Source: JABSSA01 sp039975755 (GTDB taxonomy: Bacteria > Pseudomonadota > Alphaproteobacteria > Rhodobacterales > Rhodobacteraceae). From it: DNA of 37,488 nucleotides. The translations under genes were made by a program, and so were the position numbers. The notes under the pieces were generated by a model. It ran no database searches and was not told the DNA's origin. It worked only from the letters and a program-made list of their open reading frames with translations. Each line of letters starts with the position of its first letter. The stretch's first letter is position 1. Positions 24,943 to 33,449 of this stretch are shown here, one piece after another. The DNA is taken from assembly GCA_039975755.1 (NCBI GenBank), contig JBDWGM010000105.1, positions 1-37,488 of the forward strand. The letters are read 5' to 3'.

Positions 24943-26526
24943 TTAGTTGACAGCAATCGCAGCGGGGTTGTGAACCCAGACTTCGACGCGCCGGTTAACT
25001 TTGCGCCCTGGACGTGTTTCGTTGCACGCCAAAGGTGAGAGTTCGCCGTACCCGACAGAGCGTGCTTTGATGCGGTCTGACAATTCAGGATAGCGGGACA
25101 CCAACGCCTGACGGACAATTTCTGCACGTTGCAGTGCGAGGAATTGGTTCAGGTCCGCACGGCCCACTGAATCCGAAAAGCCCATGAAATAGACTTGGGT
25201 ATTCTTGTATTCTGGGCTCATAGCCATTTTGGCCAATGCTTCGAGTTCGGCATAGTCGGTGGCATCCAATTCGGTCGACCCGTTATCAAACCGGATAGTG
25301 GTCGACAGACGTTTTGCGTTGCTCATCAGTTTGAGCATTTTTTTGGTGCCATCCATGCTCACAGCTTCGTCTTCGCGCATCACCGCATGTGTGACCCGCA
25401 GACCTTGAGTATTCAGGGCTTCGGATGTGATTGCGCGGTCAACAAACCCGGCTTGACGAATGACGCTTTGTGCTTCGTCTGAGGTAATGAAATCTTGAAA
25501 GCTCTGGATCGCTTCGGGCGTTTCAGCACCGGTTTTATAAAGATAGACCGGACGCGAAAGCGGGTATTCACCAGTTTTGATTGTGAAGTGGGTCGCAGGG
25601 ACGCGGATGCCGCACACACCTTCGATTTCCAACGTTGTAACGCCAGCGCGGTGTACGAAACTAGTCAACCCAAATCCGTTTGGATCATTGCGAACAGCCT
25701 CGGCGATTTCTGCGTCGCTTTGCAATATTTCCACACGCGCTTTGATCTGTTCGCGGTTTGGTGTCATCAAGACTTCTTGCAAAAGTTCGCGCGAACTACT
25801 TTCTGCTTCGCGCAGGTAAATTGTGATCGGACCTGGTGCCCGCCCGAGCTGCGACCAGTCGCTCAACTTGCCGGAAAAGATCTGAGCGACGTTGGTTTCC
25901 GACATCGCGCGAACAGGGTTGTCTGGGTGGGTTACAACAAGCAACCCGTCATATGCGATGACGTTTTCCTGTTCTTCAGACCGCAAACGCCCCAAGCCAG
26001 AAATCTCTGCTGTCGTTTGCTCAAGCGTGTTTGCTGTGCGTGTTGTAAATGCAGCTTGGACCGCGTTTTGGTTCAGTTTGCTAAGACCCATTGCCGAATT
26101 TGAATGTACGAATTCGACGCTTAGGTCCGTGCCGTCCTCTACATTCATCTGATACATGTTAAATGCTTCATCTTCAGCCGTCGTGTCCACGGTTGCGTTC
26201 ATTGAGTCGGCATATGACATGAACAGTTCTGGCAAAAGTTCCTTCGTAACAGTACGCGAACCCGCAACTTTGAATTCAACCAAAGCGGGCTCTGACGAGG
26301 GACATGCCGCGCCTTCGCAGGTGACGATGTTAGCGCCTAAAACCAAATCCCCTAAAACTGTGCGAACGGTGTAAACGTAGCCGTCGAAATTTAGGATTTC
26401 ACCTTGAATTGCGGTTCCGCCAGTTTTTGCATGCAAAGTGACCATCTCGGCCTGCGCCCATCCAGCACAGAGTGCGAAAACTGAAGCACCAAGTAGTTTA
26501 GTCATTTTGGACTTGAGTGGTGTCAT
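24943..26526 (-). CDS. PstS-like substrate-binding / OmpA-domain fusion protein
   Basis: A 527-residue secreted protein with three parts: a signal peptide (about 1-26, ending AQA), a short N-terminal domain of about 60 residues ending near a CEGAAC cysteine pair, a phosphate-binding-protein-like domain of the PstS class (about 90-390), and a C-terminal OmpA-like peptidoglycan-binding domain (about 400-525) with GFSDSVGRADLNQFLALQRA and NRRVEVWV. Such fusions are annotated in Rhodobacterales as phosphate ABC transporter substrate-binding/OmpA family proteins, but no PstCAB genes are nearby. The ATG at 26526 is backed by AGGAAC at good distance. It lies 64 bases after the rhodanese gene. It should be periplasmic and held by peptidoglycan; whether it binds phosphate is unproven. 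Confidence 0.85.
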   Translation of the reverse strand: MTPLKSKMTKLLGASVFALCAGWAQAEMVTLHAKTGGTAIQGEILNFDGYVYTVRTVLGDLVLGANIVTCEGAACPSSEPALVEFKVAGSRTVTKELLPELFMSYADSMNATVDTTAEDEAFNMYQMNVEDGTDLSVEFVHSNSAMGLSKLNQNAVQAAFTTRTANTLEQTTAEISGLGRLRSEEQENVIAYDGLLVVTHPDNPVRAMSETNVAQIFSGKLSDWSQLGRAPGPITIYLREAESSSRELLQEVLMTPNREQIKARVEILQSDAEIAEAVRNDPNGFGLTSFVHRAGVTTLEIEGVCGIRVPATHFTIKTGEYPLSRPVYLYKTGAETPEAIQSFQDFITSDEAQSVIRQAGFVDRAITSEALNTQGLRVTHAVMREDEAVSMDGTKKMLKLMSNAKRLSTTIRFDNGSTELDATDYAELEALAKMAMSPEYKNTQVYFMGFSDSVGRADLNQFLALQRAEIVRQALVSRYPELSDRIKARSVGYGELSPLACNETRPGRKVNRRVEVWVHNPAAIAVN

Positions 26527-26590
26527 CGGATGTTCCTTTCACTCAGATCGATAGATTTCTATTGGTGTAAAAAATGCAAAGTGAAGTTAC

Positions 26591-27562
26591 TCAGTTAACA
26601 GGGCGGCTTTGCCGCAATCGTTCAGCACGCGCTCGTGCTTTCAAGGAATGGGCGTATACCCGAACATTCGGAATTTCAGCGATTTCGCTGGCCATAAACC
26701 AATCAACGGCAGCAAGAGCACCGTTGTTGCAATAGGTGATGACGTCATTGAATTCCCAGTCGAGATCAGCTTTCTTGATGCGCATGAAAATGGACTGGTC
26801 GCTGGCCGCAGTTGCACCATCACCGGTGACAAGCTCTTCTGCATTCAGGGTAAAGGACCCATCCAAAGACGCATCTTTCATGATTTGTTTGATTGGTCGG
26901 GCGTCCAGCAATTGTGCCGTACTTGTTCCATCTAAAACGGCGTCAACATCTTCGTGGGTGGCAAGCCAGGATTGATCCAGTTGGACAACAACGTCCGACC
27001 GGACAATTTCAGTCGACTGCGTGGAGACTGTCCCGCCGATATCTTTCCATCCTTGGATGCCGCCATTCAAGATTGCCATGTTGTCGAAACCGGCGCTTTT
27101 AAGTGTCCAGTAGACGAAAGCTGCGGACCCAAAATTACCTTTGGCAGCACTTGAATGAACAATGACGATGGGTCTGTCGTATGTCAGTCCGGATGATTGC
27201 ATCAATTCGGTCAACTGCTCGTCGGAAGGTACTGACAATGGGTCATTCCAAAGACTACGCCACTGCCCATAAGGGACATTGACTGACTCCGGGATGTGCC
27301 CTTTTTCATAGCTAAACCGCGCACGCAATGCGGACTCGCTGCGAATGTCGAGCAGGTAAGGTTGCGTAACCGCCATAAGGTTCTTCAAGTCTGTCGGGCC
27401 AAGCAGCGGAGGTATGAAAACCTGCTGCTGAACAGGTTCAGGCTTAATGACTTGAAATTTTGCAGCGTCTCTCGCTTCTGCAAAGCCCACTCCGACAGAA
27501 CCAAACACAGTGAGTATTGCGAGTAGCAACGCCCGGTACGTTATTCGTCCAATTACAGCCAT
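26591..27562 (-). CDS. Periplasmic tandem rhodanese-domain sulfurtransferase
   Basis: A 323-residue protein with a probable signal peptide (about 1-29, hydrophobic core ALLLAILTVFGSVGVGFAEA) and two rhodanese domains. The first (about 55-180) contains DIRSESALRARFSYEKGHIP and GGIQGW but has IVHSSAAKGNFG where the catalytic cysteine loop is expected, so it looks inactive. The second (about 190-310) has the loop TYCNNGALA with C278 as the likely persulfide-forming residue. This inactive-plus-active layout is that of thiosulfate and mercaptopyruvate sulfurtransferases. Export to the periplasm is less usual. It precedes the PstS-OmpA fusion gene by 64 bases on the same strand, so both likely form one transcript. 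The donor and acceptor of sulfur are unknown. Confidence 0.87.
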   Translation of the reverse strand: MAVIGRITYRALLLAILTVFGSVGVGFAEARDAAKFQVIKPEPVQQQVFIPPLLGPTDLKNLMAVTQPYLLDIRSESALRARFSYEKGHIPESVNVPYGQWRSLWNDPLSVPSDEQLTELMQSSGLTYDRPIVIVHSSAAKGNFGSAAFVYWTLKSAGFDNMAILNGGIQGWKDIGGTVSTQSTEIVRSDVVVQLDQSWLATHEDVDAVLDGTSTAQLLDARPIKQIMKDASLDGSFTLNAEELVTGDGATAASDQSIFMRIKKADLDWEFNDVITYCNNGALAAVDWFMASEIAEIPNVRVYAHSLKARARAERLRQSRPVN

Positions 27563-27913
27563 CGATTCTGCCTACAAATTTAATCACAATTTAGGCATCG
27601 CAAACACGTTAGGCGAGAATAGGGCGCTTAAATGGCCAAATAAGGCGCACAAGCCGAGAATGTTCTGGCTTTGGGTACAATCTCACTCCGGTCTCTTGGG
27701 CATAGTTTGCAAACGTAGACGATCAATTTTCCGAGTGAATCGGCTTTGAAACGCCATTTTTTTGTCAACGAGAATTGTGTTGGGTGGCGGTCAAGATTTT
27801 GAGCCGACACGCGGGATTTGTTCGGAATTTCGGTGTGTTGGAGAAAAGAAATTCAGTCGGTTTCTATCTTTGAGGACAGATCGATGAAACAGATACACAC
27901 TTGTCTTACTCAG
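27563..27913. other. Gene-free gap between the rhodanese start and the iolJ stop
   Basis: About 350 bases with no convincing protein, RNA or repeat. Short frames on both strands lack ribosome sites and family features. It should hold the promoter of the rhodanese gene; on the minus strand TTGCGA and TAAATT are seen close upstream but only 15 bases apart, so this is a poor match. I find no clear terminator hairpin for the inositol operon. Confidence 0.5.
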
Positions 27914-28741
27914 TCATGTCCACGCATCGCGTAACAGCTTTTGGATAAGCGGAGCTCTGGTTTCGCGCACGCCACGTGCGATGGCGAGCCGGTCAAAGAT
28001 GTGATGGTCATTGGCAAGAACATCTCGCAATGCACTGCCATAAGCTTGCCTGATTTCAGTGCCCAAATTGATCTTGCACACTGCAAAATCACGCGCTGCT
28101 CTTGCGCGATTGTCTGGCGGAACACCAGAACCGCCATGTATCACCAAGGGCGCTTGGGTTGCAGCGCGAATGTCGGTAAGGCGGTCCCAATTCAGCGGTG
28201 TTGAATGGTCCGGGGTCAAATGCACATTGCCAATTGAAATCGCAAGGCAATCGACCTGTGTTTCGCTCGCAAACCGCGCGGCGTCCTGTGCTGCAGTCAT
28301 GTTAGAAGCTGCCCCGCCTGCATATCCAACAACGCCGACTTCGCCTTCAGTACTTGCACCATGCGCGCGCGCCAAAGCCACAACCTTTTGGGTTATGGAA
28401 ATATTCTCATCCAGCGGTAATTCCGATCCATCAAACATCACACTTGAAAAACCGGCGTCCAAAGCGGTTTCGCAATCTTCCAGCGAATGCCCATGATCAA
28501 GATGCGCAACAACTGGGATGCTGGCTTGGTCGGCAAGCGTGCGAAACATCTCGCCCCATATCCGCAATGGAATGGCCGCGCGTGCGCCCGGACCTGCAGA
28601 CAATATGATCGGTATGCTTTCTGCTTCTCCGGCGGCCACGAACGCCTCTGCATCTTCCCAACTTAGGCAAACCATACCCAAAGCAGCCCCACCTCGCGAA
28701 AGGGCCGCATCAAGGACAGGCGTGAGGGGAACCAGAGGCAT
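27914..28741 (-). CDS. iolJ: Class II aldolase, probable 5-dehydro-2-deoxyphosphogluconate aldolase
   Basis: A 275-residue class II (zinc) fructose-bisphosphate-aldolase-family enzyme. Family motifs are VVAHLDHGHS (metal and catalytic residues), EGEVGVVGYAGG, CLAISIGNVHL, and VIHGGSGVP near the C-terminal part, with INLGTEIRQAY. Located at the end of the inositol operon right behind iolB and iolC, it most likely splits 2-deoxy-5-keto-gluconate 6-phosphate into dihydroxyacetone phosphate and malonate semialdehyde (IolJ activity) rather than fructose bisphosphate. The start codon shares a base with the iolB stop (TAATG). A tagatose-bisphosphate-type aldolase is the alternative; context favours IolJ. 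Confidence 0.85.
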   Translation of the reverse strand: MPLVPLTPVLDAALSRGGAALGMVCLSWEDAEAFVAAGEAESIPIILSAGPGARAAIPLRIWGEMFRTLADQASIPVVAHLDHGHSLEDCETALDAGFSSVMFDGSELPLDENISITQKVVALARAHGASTEGEVGVVGYAGGAASNMTAAQDAARFASETQVDCLAISIGNVHLTPDHSTPLNWDRLTDIRAATQAPLVIHGGSGVPPDNRARAARDFAVCKINLGTEIRQAYGSALRDVLANDHHIFDRLAIARGVRETRAPLIQKLLRDAWT

Positions 28742-29580
28742 TATTTAAACTTTGCAACCATGTCCTTGATGCCTGGGATCGTTTCGACCTGATAGGCATG
28801 CGTTGGTTGGAAATACTGCACCAAGGATCGCTGCGAATTCCCGGCAAGGATTGTAAAGTAATACATCTCGTATCCTGGGGCTGCGACACATGGGTGGTAC
28901 CCTTTTTCGATCTTGATGGTCGATCCATCGACTAAGTGATGGGCTTGTCCGACTTCTCCGTCAACGTGTTGGAGAAGTTGGATACCAAACCCATGATCCG
29001 GTTTGAACCGAAAATTATAGACTTCGTCGTGATGGGTTTCGTCGGGCAAACGGTCCGTGTCGTGTTTATGAGGGGGAAAGCCGGACCAGCCACCGGCCCC
29101 GACCGTAAACAATTCTGACACAAGCAAACGCCCCACCTGACCGGGAGGGTTTTGACCCAGAATATGTTTGATTTTGCGATGTGTTTTGGTGTCGTCTGAT
29201 CCGTATTGTACAGGATCGATGTTGTCGGGGCGGATTGCAAAAGGCTTGTACACCTCATCAAATTTTGCCCCGGCGATAAAGACTTCGGTTTTCGTTGTTG
29301 CCTTCATCTGGACCCGTGCACCGACAGGGGCATAGACACCCGCAGGTTCGCCATCCCACACGTCACTGCCACGTTCACCAATGCCAGCGGCGCTGAAATC
29401 TTCGATCTGGATGTCGACGGTGCCTGTCGCAGGAACAATGCAGGTTTCGTATCCCGCAACAAGACTTTCAAAGGTGTCACCTGAGTTCAACAGGACGCGG
29501 TTGAAATAAACCAACGGGGTCATTGCGTCATTGGCGTCAACAATCGCAGAGTTGGCGTTATCAAATGGGGGAATATGCAT
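28741..29580 (-). CDS. iolB: 5-deoxy-glucuronate isomerase
   Basis: A 279-residue bicupin of the IolB family, converting 5-deoxy-glucuronate to 2-deoxy-5-keto-gluconate. Family marks are VSELFTVGAGGWSGFPPHKHD, ETHHDEVYNFRF (metal-binding histidines and acid) and HPCVAAPGYEMYYF followed by the C-terminal region with FQPTHAY. Length is normal for the family. It overlaps iolC upstream by TGATG and iolJ downstream by TAATG, so it lies in a translationally coupled series. It is a cytoplasmic enzyme of myo-inositol breakdown. Confidence 0.95.
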   Translation of the reverse strand: MHIPPFDNANSAIVDANDAMTPLVYFNRVLLNSGDTFESLVAGYETCIVPATGTVDIQIEDFSAAGIGERGSDVWDGEPAGVYAPVGARVQMKATTKTEVFIAGAKFDEVYKPFAIRPDNIDPVQYGSDDTKTHRKIKHILGQNPPGQVGRLLVSELFTVGAGGWSGFPPHKHDTDRLPDETHHDEVYNFRFKPDHGFGIQLLQHVDGEVGQAHHLVDGSTIKIEKGYHPCVAAPGYEMYYFTILAGNSQRSLVQYFQPTHAYQVETIPGIKDMVAKFK

Positions 29581-30545
29581 CAGCTTGCCTCTTTCATGTG
29601 TCTAAATGCCTGCACTTCGCCTTGATCAGGCATCGCGCTGGCGCATCCGGGGCGTTGTACAACAAGAGCTGCTGCAGCCGCACCATTGCGCAAGGCGTCT
29701 TCTAAATCCAGTCCTTGGCTTAACCCAACAAGGGCCGTGCCAAGAAATGCATCGCCCGCGCCAAAGGGTTTTAACGCATCAACAGGGTAGGGGGGGACAA
29801 ACAAGGGCTCTGTGTTGGCACGCATCGCCGTGCATCCCTTTGCGCCTTCCTTAAAGATGACGGTCTTGCCTTTTGCAGCCAATCCCGCCGCGGTTTCCCT
29901 GGGTTCACTACCCGGGGCAAACACTGCGAATTCTTCGTCATTGCCGACAATGATAGACGCTTCGGCCCCAGCCGCTTGATATACCCGAGCACTGGAGTCC
30001 TGACTGGCCCATGAATATGGCCTGTAATCCAAATCCAGAACACCACATTCGCTTTTGGTCAATGCATCCAGACAAGCGGTGCGAGACGGTTCGCGGGCCA
30101 AGGCCGTGCCGGTGACAACGGTCAGAGGGGCGGCGTCAATCCACGTATCAAGGTCGCTGGACGAAAGCGAAAAGTCAGCAGCGTTGTTGCGATAGATCAC
30201 CGTTTCCGATCCTTGATCGACCAGCTCTGCCAAGGCCAGTGATGTTCGGGCCTGATTGTCAACGTTCGCAGCGTCGACATGTTGGATGCCAAACACCGCC
30301 AACTTGTTGCGAACAAATTTACCCACGGGGTCGTCTGATACTGGGGCCGCCAACGCAACCTGCGCGCCTTGTCGAGCCATGGCCGCTGCGATATTGCCAG
30401 CCGATCCACCCATATCGGTCATGAAATTCTCTGCGTCGCAGGTTTTGGTGCCCGCGGGTGTCGGGTACAGGTCCAGCCCTGCGCGTCCAATGATCAACGC
30501 ATCTACAAGGTGCGCATCGGTGCGGTTTGGGATCAATCTAGGCAT
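29580..30545 (-). CDS. iolC: 5-dehydro-2-deoxygluconokinase
   Basis: A 321-residue PfkB/ribokinase-family kinase that phosphorylates 2-deoxy-5-keto-gluconate. The early motif MTDMGGSAGNIAAAMARQGA and the late anion-hole motif PFGAGDAFLGTAL (catalytic aspartate) place it in the PfkB family; the position between rpiR and iolB and the opening VDALIIGRAGLDLYP identify IolC. I prefer the ATG at 30545, preceded by GGAG; an ATG at 30557 overlaps the rpiR stop and would add four residues. Its stop shares one base with the iolB start. Confidence 0.93.
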   Translation of the reverse strand: MPRLIPNRTDAHLVDALIIGRAGLDLYPTPAGTKTCDAENFMTDMGGSAGNIAAAMARQGAQVALAAPVSDDPVGKFVRNKLAVFGIQHVDAANVDNQARTSLALAELVDQGSETVIYRNNAADFSLSSSDLDTWIDAAPLTVVTGTALAREPSRTACLDALTKSECGVLDLDYRPYSWASQDSSARVYQAAGAEASIIVGNDEEFAVFAPGSEPRETAAGLAAKGKTVIFKEGAKGCTAMRANTEPLFVPPYPVDALKPFGAGDAFLGTALVGLSQGLDLEDALRNGAAAAALVVQRPGCASAMPDQGEVQAFRHMKEAS

Positions 30546-30556
30546 GCCGTTCTCCA

Positions 30557-31387
30557 TCAGTCATCGCCTTGCTGAAGTGTGCGAATGCGACCGTATTCCA
30601 TGGCTAGCGCTTGGGCCGTGACCATGGACCCGACAACACTGCGAAACCCTGCTTCGACGGGTTGGTCAGCCAACAACACGTGATCTGCCAATTGTGCGAC
30701 CGGGCTGACCGGGCTGTCAGTCAACGCGATCAACTTGACGCCACGCGCACGCGCCGCGTTCGTGATATCCATCGTTTCAGCCCGATAATTTGGAAAGCTG
30801 ATGCTTAACATTGCGTCCTCCGGACCCAATGCTTGCATTGGGCCTTCTGACATTGCACCCACGCCAGTCAATTGATGCACCGGCGCGCCAAAACCGGCCA
30901 GTAAATAACTAGCATATGCACCAATTCCAAACGCTCGGCGCATTCCGACAACATAGATGATCCGCGCTTCAACCAGTATTTCAGCTGCGAATTGAATGTC
31001 ACGTGCGGCTGGTAACGCAGCAAGACTGGCCTGCGCGAGGTCAGCCATCCGGGCAATCTGCGTGTCGGCTTCGCCTGGGCCTTGTTCGTTGAGACGTTCG
31101 TAATAGGACGCGGGGATCAGGTCGGTTAGCTGATCTTTTAGAATCCGCTGAATCTCGCTAAAGCCAGAAAACCCAAGAGCTTTGGAAAACCGAATAGCTG
31201 CCGAAGGTTGCACACCAATCGCAGAACTCATTTCTGCAATGGTCATCAAGGCCACACGTTGTGGGTTGTCCAACACAAAGCGTGCAATCTTTTGCAACTG
31301 TGGCGGCAGGTCGTCGTATTGGGCGACAACCTGCGCTGAAAAGTCTTCGTACGTCGTGGGCAATGGACTGGTCAAAGCGTAACCCAT
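30557..31387 (-). CDS. RpiR/MurR family regulator with SIS domain (probable inositol regulator)
   Basis: A 276-residue regulator. An N-terminal RpiR helix-turn-helix (about 15-95; IAEMSSAIGVQPSAAIRFSK followed by ALGFSGFSEIQ) precedes a C-terminal SIS sugar-binding domain (about 120-270, with YVVGMRRAFGIG, SISFPNYRAET and ALTDSPVSPVA). RpiR-type regulators named IolR control inositol genes in rhizobia, usually as repressors relieved by a pathway intermediate; the placement inside this iol operon suggests the same role. It overlaps the upstream oxidoreductase gene by 16 bases, and its stop overlaps the possible alternative iolC start. The start codon has a poor ribosome-site spacing, but coupling to the upstream gene would explain that. 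Confidence 0.92.
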   Translation of the reverse strand: MGYALTSPLPTTYEDFSAQVVAQYDDLPPQLQKIARFVLDNPQRVALMTIAEMSSAIGVQPSAAIRFSKALGFSGFSEIQRILKDQLTDLIPASYYERLNEQGPGEADTQIARMADLAQASLAALPAARDIQFAAEILVEARIIYVVGMRRAFGIGAYASYLLAGFGAPVHQLTGVGAMSEGPMQALGPEDAMLSISFPNYRAETMDITNAARARGVKLIALTDSPVSPVAQLADHVLLADQPVEAGFRSVVGSMVTAQALAMEYGRIRTLQQGDD

Positions 31388-32556
31388 GCCCTTTGTTCGC
31401 TCGCGTCTTGTATCGCTTGCAATGCAGTTTCGAAGTACAATCCGTCCGCGAAATCGGGATAGGCTTTGGTGTCTTCCAAAATCGCGCGAACAAAGGCCCC
31501 GGCTTCGATGACTTTCATTTCATTGAACCCTACATGGTGGCCCGGTGCTGGGCAGAAATTCCCAAACGGAGGATGTTGCGGGCCGACCAGAACCCGTTTG
31601 TACCCATTGCGATCCGTATCATGGAAACCGCCCTGTCGATCGCCCATTTCGTACAACCAGAATTCCCCCATGGCTTCTTGATCGAACCGAATGGACCCTT
31701 TTGTCCCGGTCAATTCAAAGCCTAGGTTCATTTTGTGGCCCATGCCAATCCATGACGTATGCAATGTGAACATCGCACCGTTTGAAAACGTTCCGATGGC
31801 CGAATAGTGGTCGTCAGTTTCGACCTCTTTCAACGCGCCCGTTTCTGGGTCGGGGCGTTGTTTGTGAACTGTTTGCAAGCGTGCCGCGACTTCTGACAAT
31901 GGTCCACACAGCCAGATCGCCATGCTGACCTGATGCGATCCCATATCGCCCAATGCACCTTTGCCGCCACCGGCTTTGGTCAATCGCCACGAATGAGGCG
32001 CGGCCGGGTCGCACATAAAGTCTTCTTGGTAGACGCCGCTGAAATGCACGATGTTGCCAATAGCGCCTTCTTCAATCAGTGATTTGATCGCAAGAATGGC
32101 CGGAGACTTCATATAGTTGTAGCCAAGCATCGTTTTGACACCGCTGGCTTTTGCTGCATCCACCATCGATTGGGCGTCATCCAAGTTTGTGGCCATCGGC
32201 TTTTCGCACCAGACATGTTTGCCTGCAGCAAGTGCAGCCTCGGCCATTTCGCGATGTGCAAAGTTGGGCGTACAGATCGACACCACGTCGATATCATCTG
32301 CTTCTGCGACTTCACGCCAATTATTTGTGGTGCGTTCGAACCCAAAACGGCCGCCATTCAGATCAAGAGATTCCTGAGACGTATCGAAAAGTGCCTTCAA
32401 CTCAATATCTATAGGCCAGTTAAAAACAGACTTTCCGTTCTTCCACGCGAATGTGTGCGTACCTCCCATAAAACCCATGCCCAAAACGCCGACGCGCAGA
32501 CGCTCAAGCCCAACCTTGTTTTCAGGTTGGCCTGCAATTGTGATGTCTCTTTTCAT
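31372..32556 (-). CDS. Gfo/Idh/MocA oxidoreductase, probable inositol dehydrogenase
   Basis: A 394-residue NAD(P)-dependent dehydrogenase. The Rossmann motif is GVLGMGFMGG (about 23-32), the substrate-binding EKP lies at 118-120, and the catalytic pair D204 and H208 in GDMGSHQ is intact, as in inositol 2-dehydrogenases. It carries an insertion after that motif and is longer than classical IolG (about 330-340 residues), so it may act on myo-inositol or on another isomer such as scyllo-inositol. The ATG at 32556 has GGAG eight bases upstream and overlaps the iolE stop (ATGA). No other IolG candidate lies in the window. Location gives the first-step role; isomer choice is unresolved. Confidence 0.85.
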   Translation of the reverse strand: MKRDITIAGQPENKVGLERLRVGVLGMGFMGGTHTFAWKNGKSVFNWPIDIELKALFDTSQESLDLNGGRFGFERTTNNWREVAEADDIDVVSICTPNFAHREMAEAALAAGKHVWCEKPMATNLDDAQSMVDAAKASGVKTMLGYNYMKSPAILAIKSLIEEGAIGNIVHFSGVYQEDFMCDPAAPHSWRLTKAGGGKGALGDMGSHQVSMAIWLCGPLSEVAARLQTVHKQRPDPETGALKEVETDDHYSAIGTFSNGAMFTLHTSWIGMGHKMNLGFELTGTKGSIRFDQEAMGEFWLYEMGDRQGGFHDTDRNGYKRVLVGPQHPPFGNFCPAPGHHVGFNEMKVIEAGAFVRAILEDTKAYPDFADGLYFETALQAIQDASEQRAWVTL

Positions 32557-33449
32557 GCTTCTATCTCCAGACCGGCGGTCGCGCAGACATGCCGGATATG
32601 TTCATATCCCATTTGGGAATATTCGAAAGGGGGGGCCTTGGCCGGATCTTGTTCTGCTTCGACGACGATCCAGCCGTCGTAATTCATCGCCGCCAATCGA
32701 TCAGCGATGGCTTGAAAATCAATGCACCCATCGCCCGGAACGGTAAACGCACCGGCGACAACCGCGTCCAAAAAGGCTTTGTTGCCCGACTTGATGTCTG
32801 TCACCACATCGGGGCGGATGTCTTTGAAATGGACATGCCGCACGCGATGCGCCCAACGGTCAAGCGTGGCTGCAACATCGCCGTCTGCAAACTGCAAATG
32901 GCCAGAGTCAAAACACAAACCAACCTGATCGGGCGTAAATTCCATCAGCCAGTTAATGTCTTCTTCGTCTTCGACGATCGTGCCCATGTGGTGGTGATAG
33001 GCCATTGGCATGCCCTTATCGTCCATCCATTTGGCCAATTCACCGATCCGCGCACCATAGTCGCGCATGTCGTCTTTGCTCAGCTTTACACGGTCTGCCA
33101 CCGGCACGCCCGGCAACGCCTGCACCGTGTTTGAACATTCCGCATAAACGATGCAAGGGGCATCCAATGCGATGAATTGATCCACTTGCTGTTCAACAGC
33201 TGCCTTTTCAGCGGCCAGTCCATTGACCAATGACGCCCCGGAACACCAACCGCCACACAATCCGATATCATAGCGCTCAAGATAGGCGCGCAATTCTTCG
33301 GTTTCTTTGGGCATGCGCTGTCCGCGTTCAACGCCCGTGTACCCAATCTGGCGGCCTTCCTGCAAAGCCTGTTCCATCGTGTACGCCGCCGTCAATTCTG
33401 GCAGGTCGTCATTTTGCCAGCAGATAGGAGAGATCCCAACTTTCACCAT
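32553..33449 (-). CDS. iolE: Inosose (2-keto-myo-inositol) dehydratase
   Basis: A 298-residue TIM-barrel dehydratase that removes water from scyllo-inosose. The start MVKVGISPICWQNDDLPEL is the IolE-family opening; later DEEDINWLMEFTPDQVGLCF and DSGHLQFADGD, HVHFKDIRPDV and VPGDGCIDF mark the AP-endonuclease-like barrel with its metal ligands. The ATG at 33449 shares a base with the iolD stop (TGATG); an upstream GTG at 33452 is less likely. It is in the canonical iol context, between iolD and the dehydrogenase. Confidence 0.95.
   Translation of the reverse strand: MVKVGISPICWQNDDLPELTAAYTMEQALQEGRQIGYTGVERGQRMPKETEELRAYLERYDIGLCGGWCSGASLVNGLAAEKAAVEQQVDQFIALDAPCIVYAECSNTVQALPGVPVADRVKLSKDDMRDYGARIGELAKWMDDKGMPMAYHHHMGTIVEDEEDINWLMEFTPDQVGLCFDSGHLQFADGDVAATLDRWAHRVRHVHFKDIRPDVVTDIKSGNKAFLDAVVAGAFTVPGDGCIDFQAIADRLAAMNYDGWIVVEAEQDPAKAPPFEYSQMGYEHIRHVCATAGLEIEA

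Noticed and set aside
32589..33134. A 181-codon plus-strand frame opposite iolE
   Set aside because: Antisense to a confident inositol gene and without start signals or domain features.
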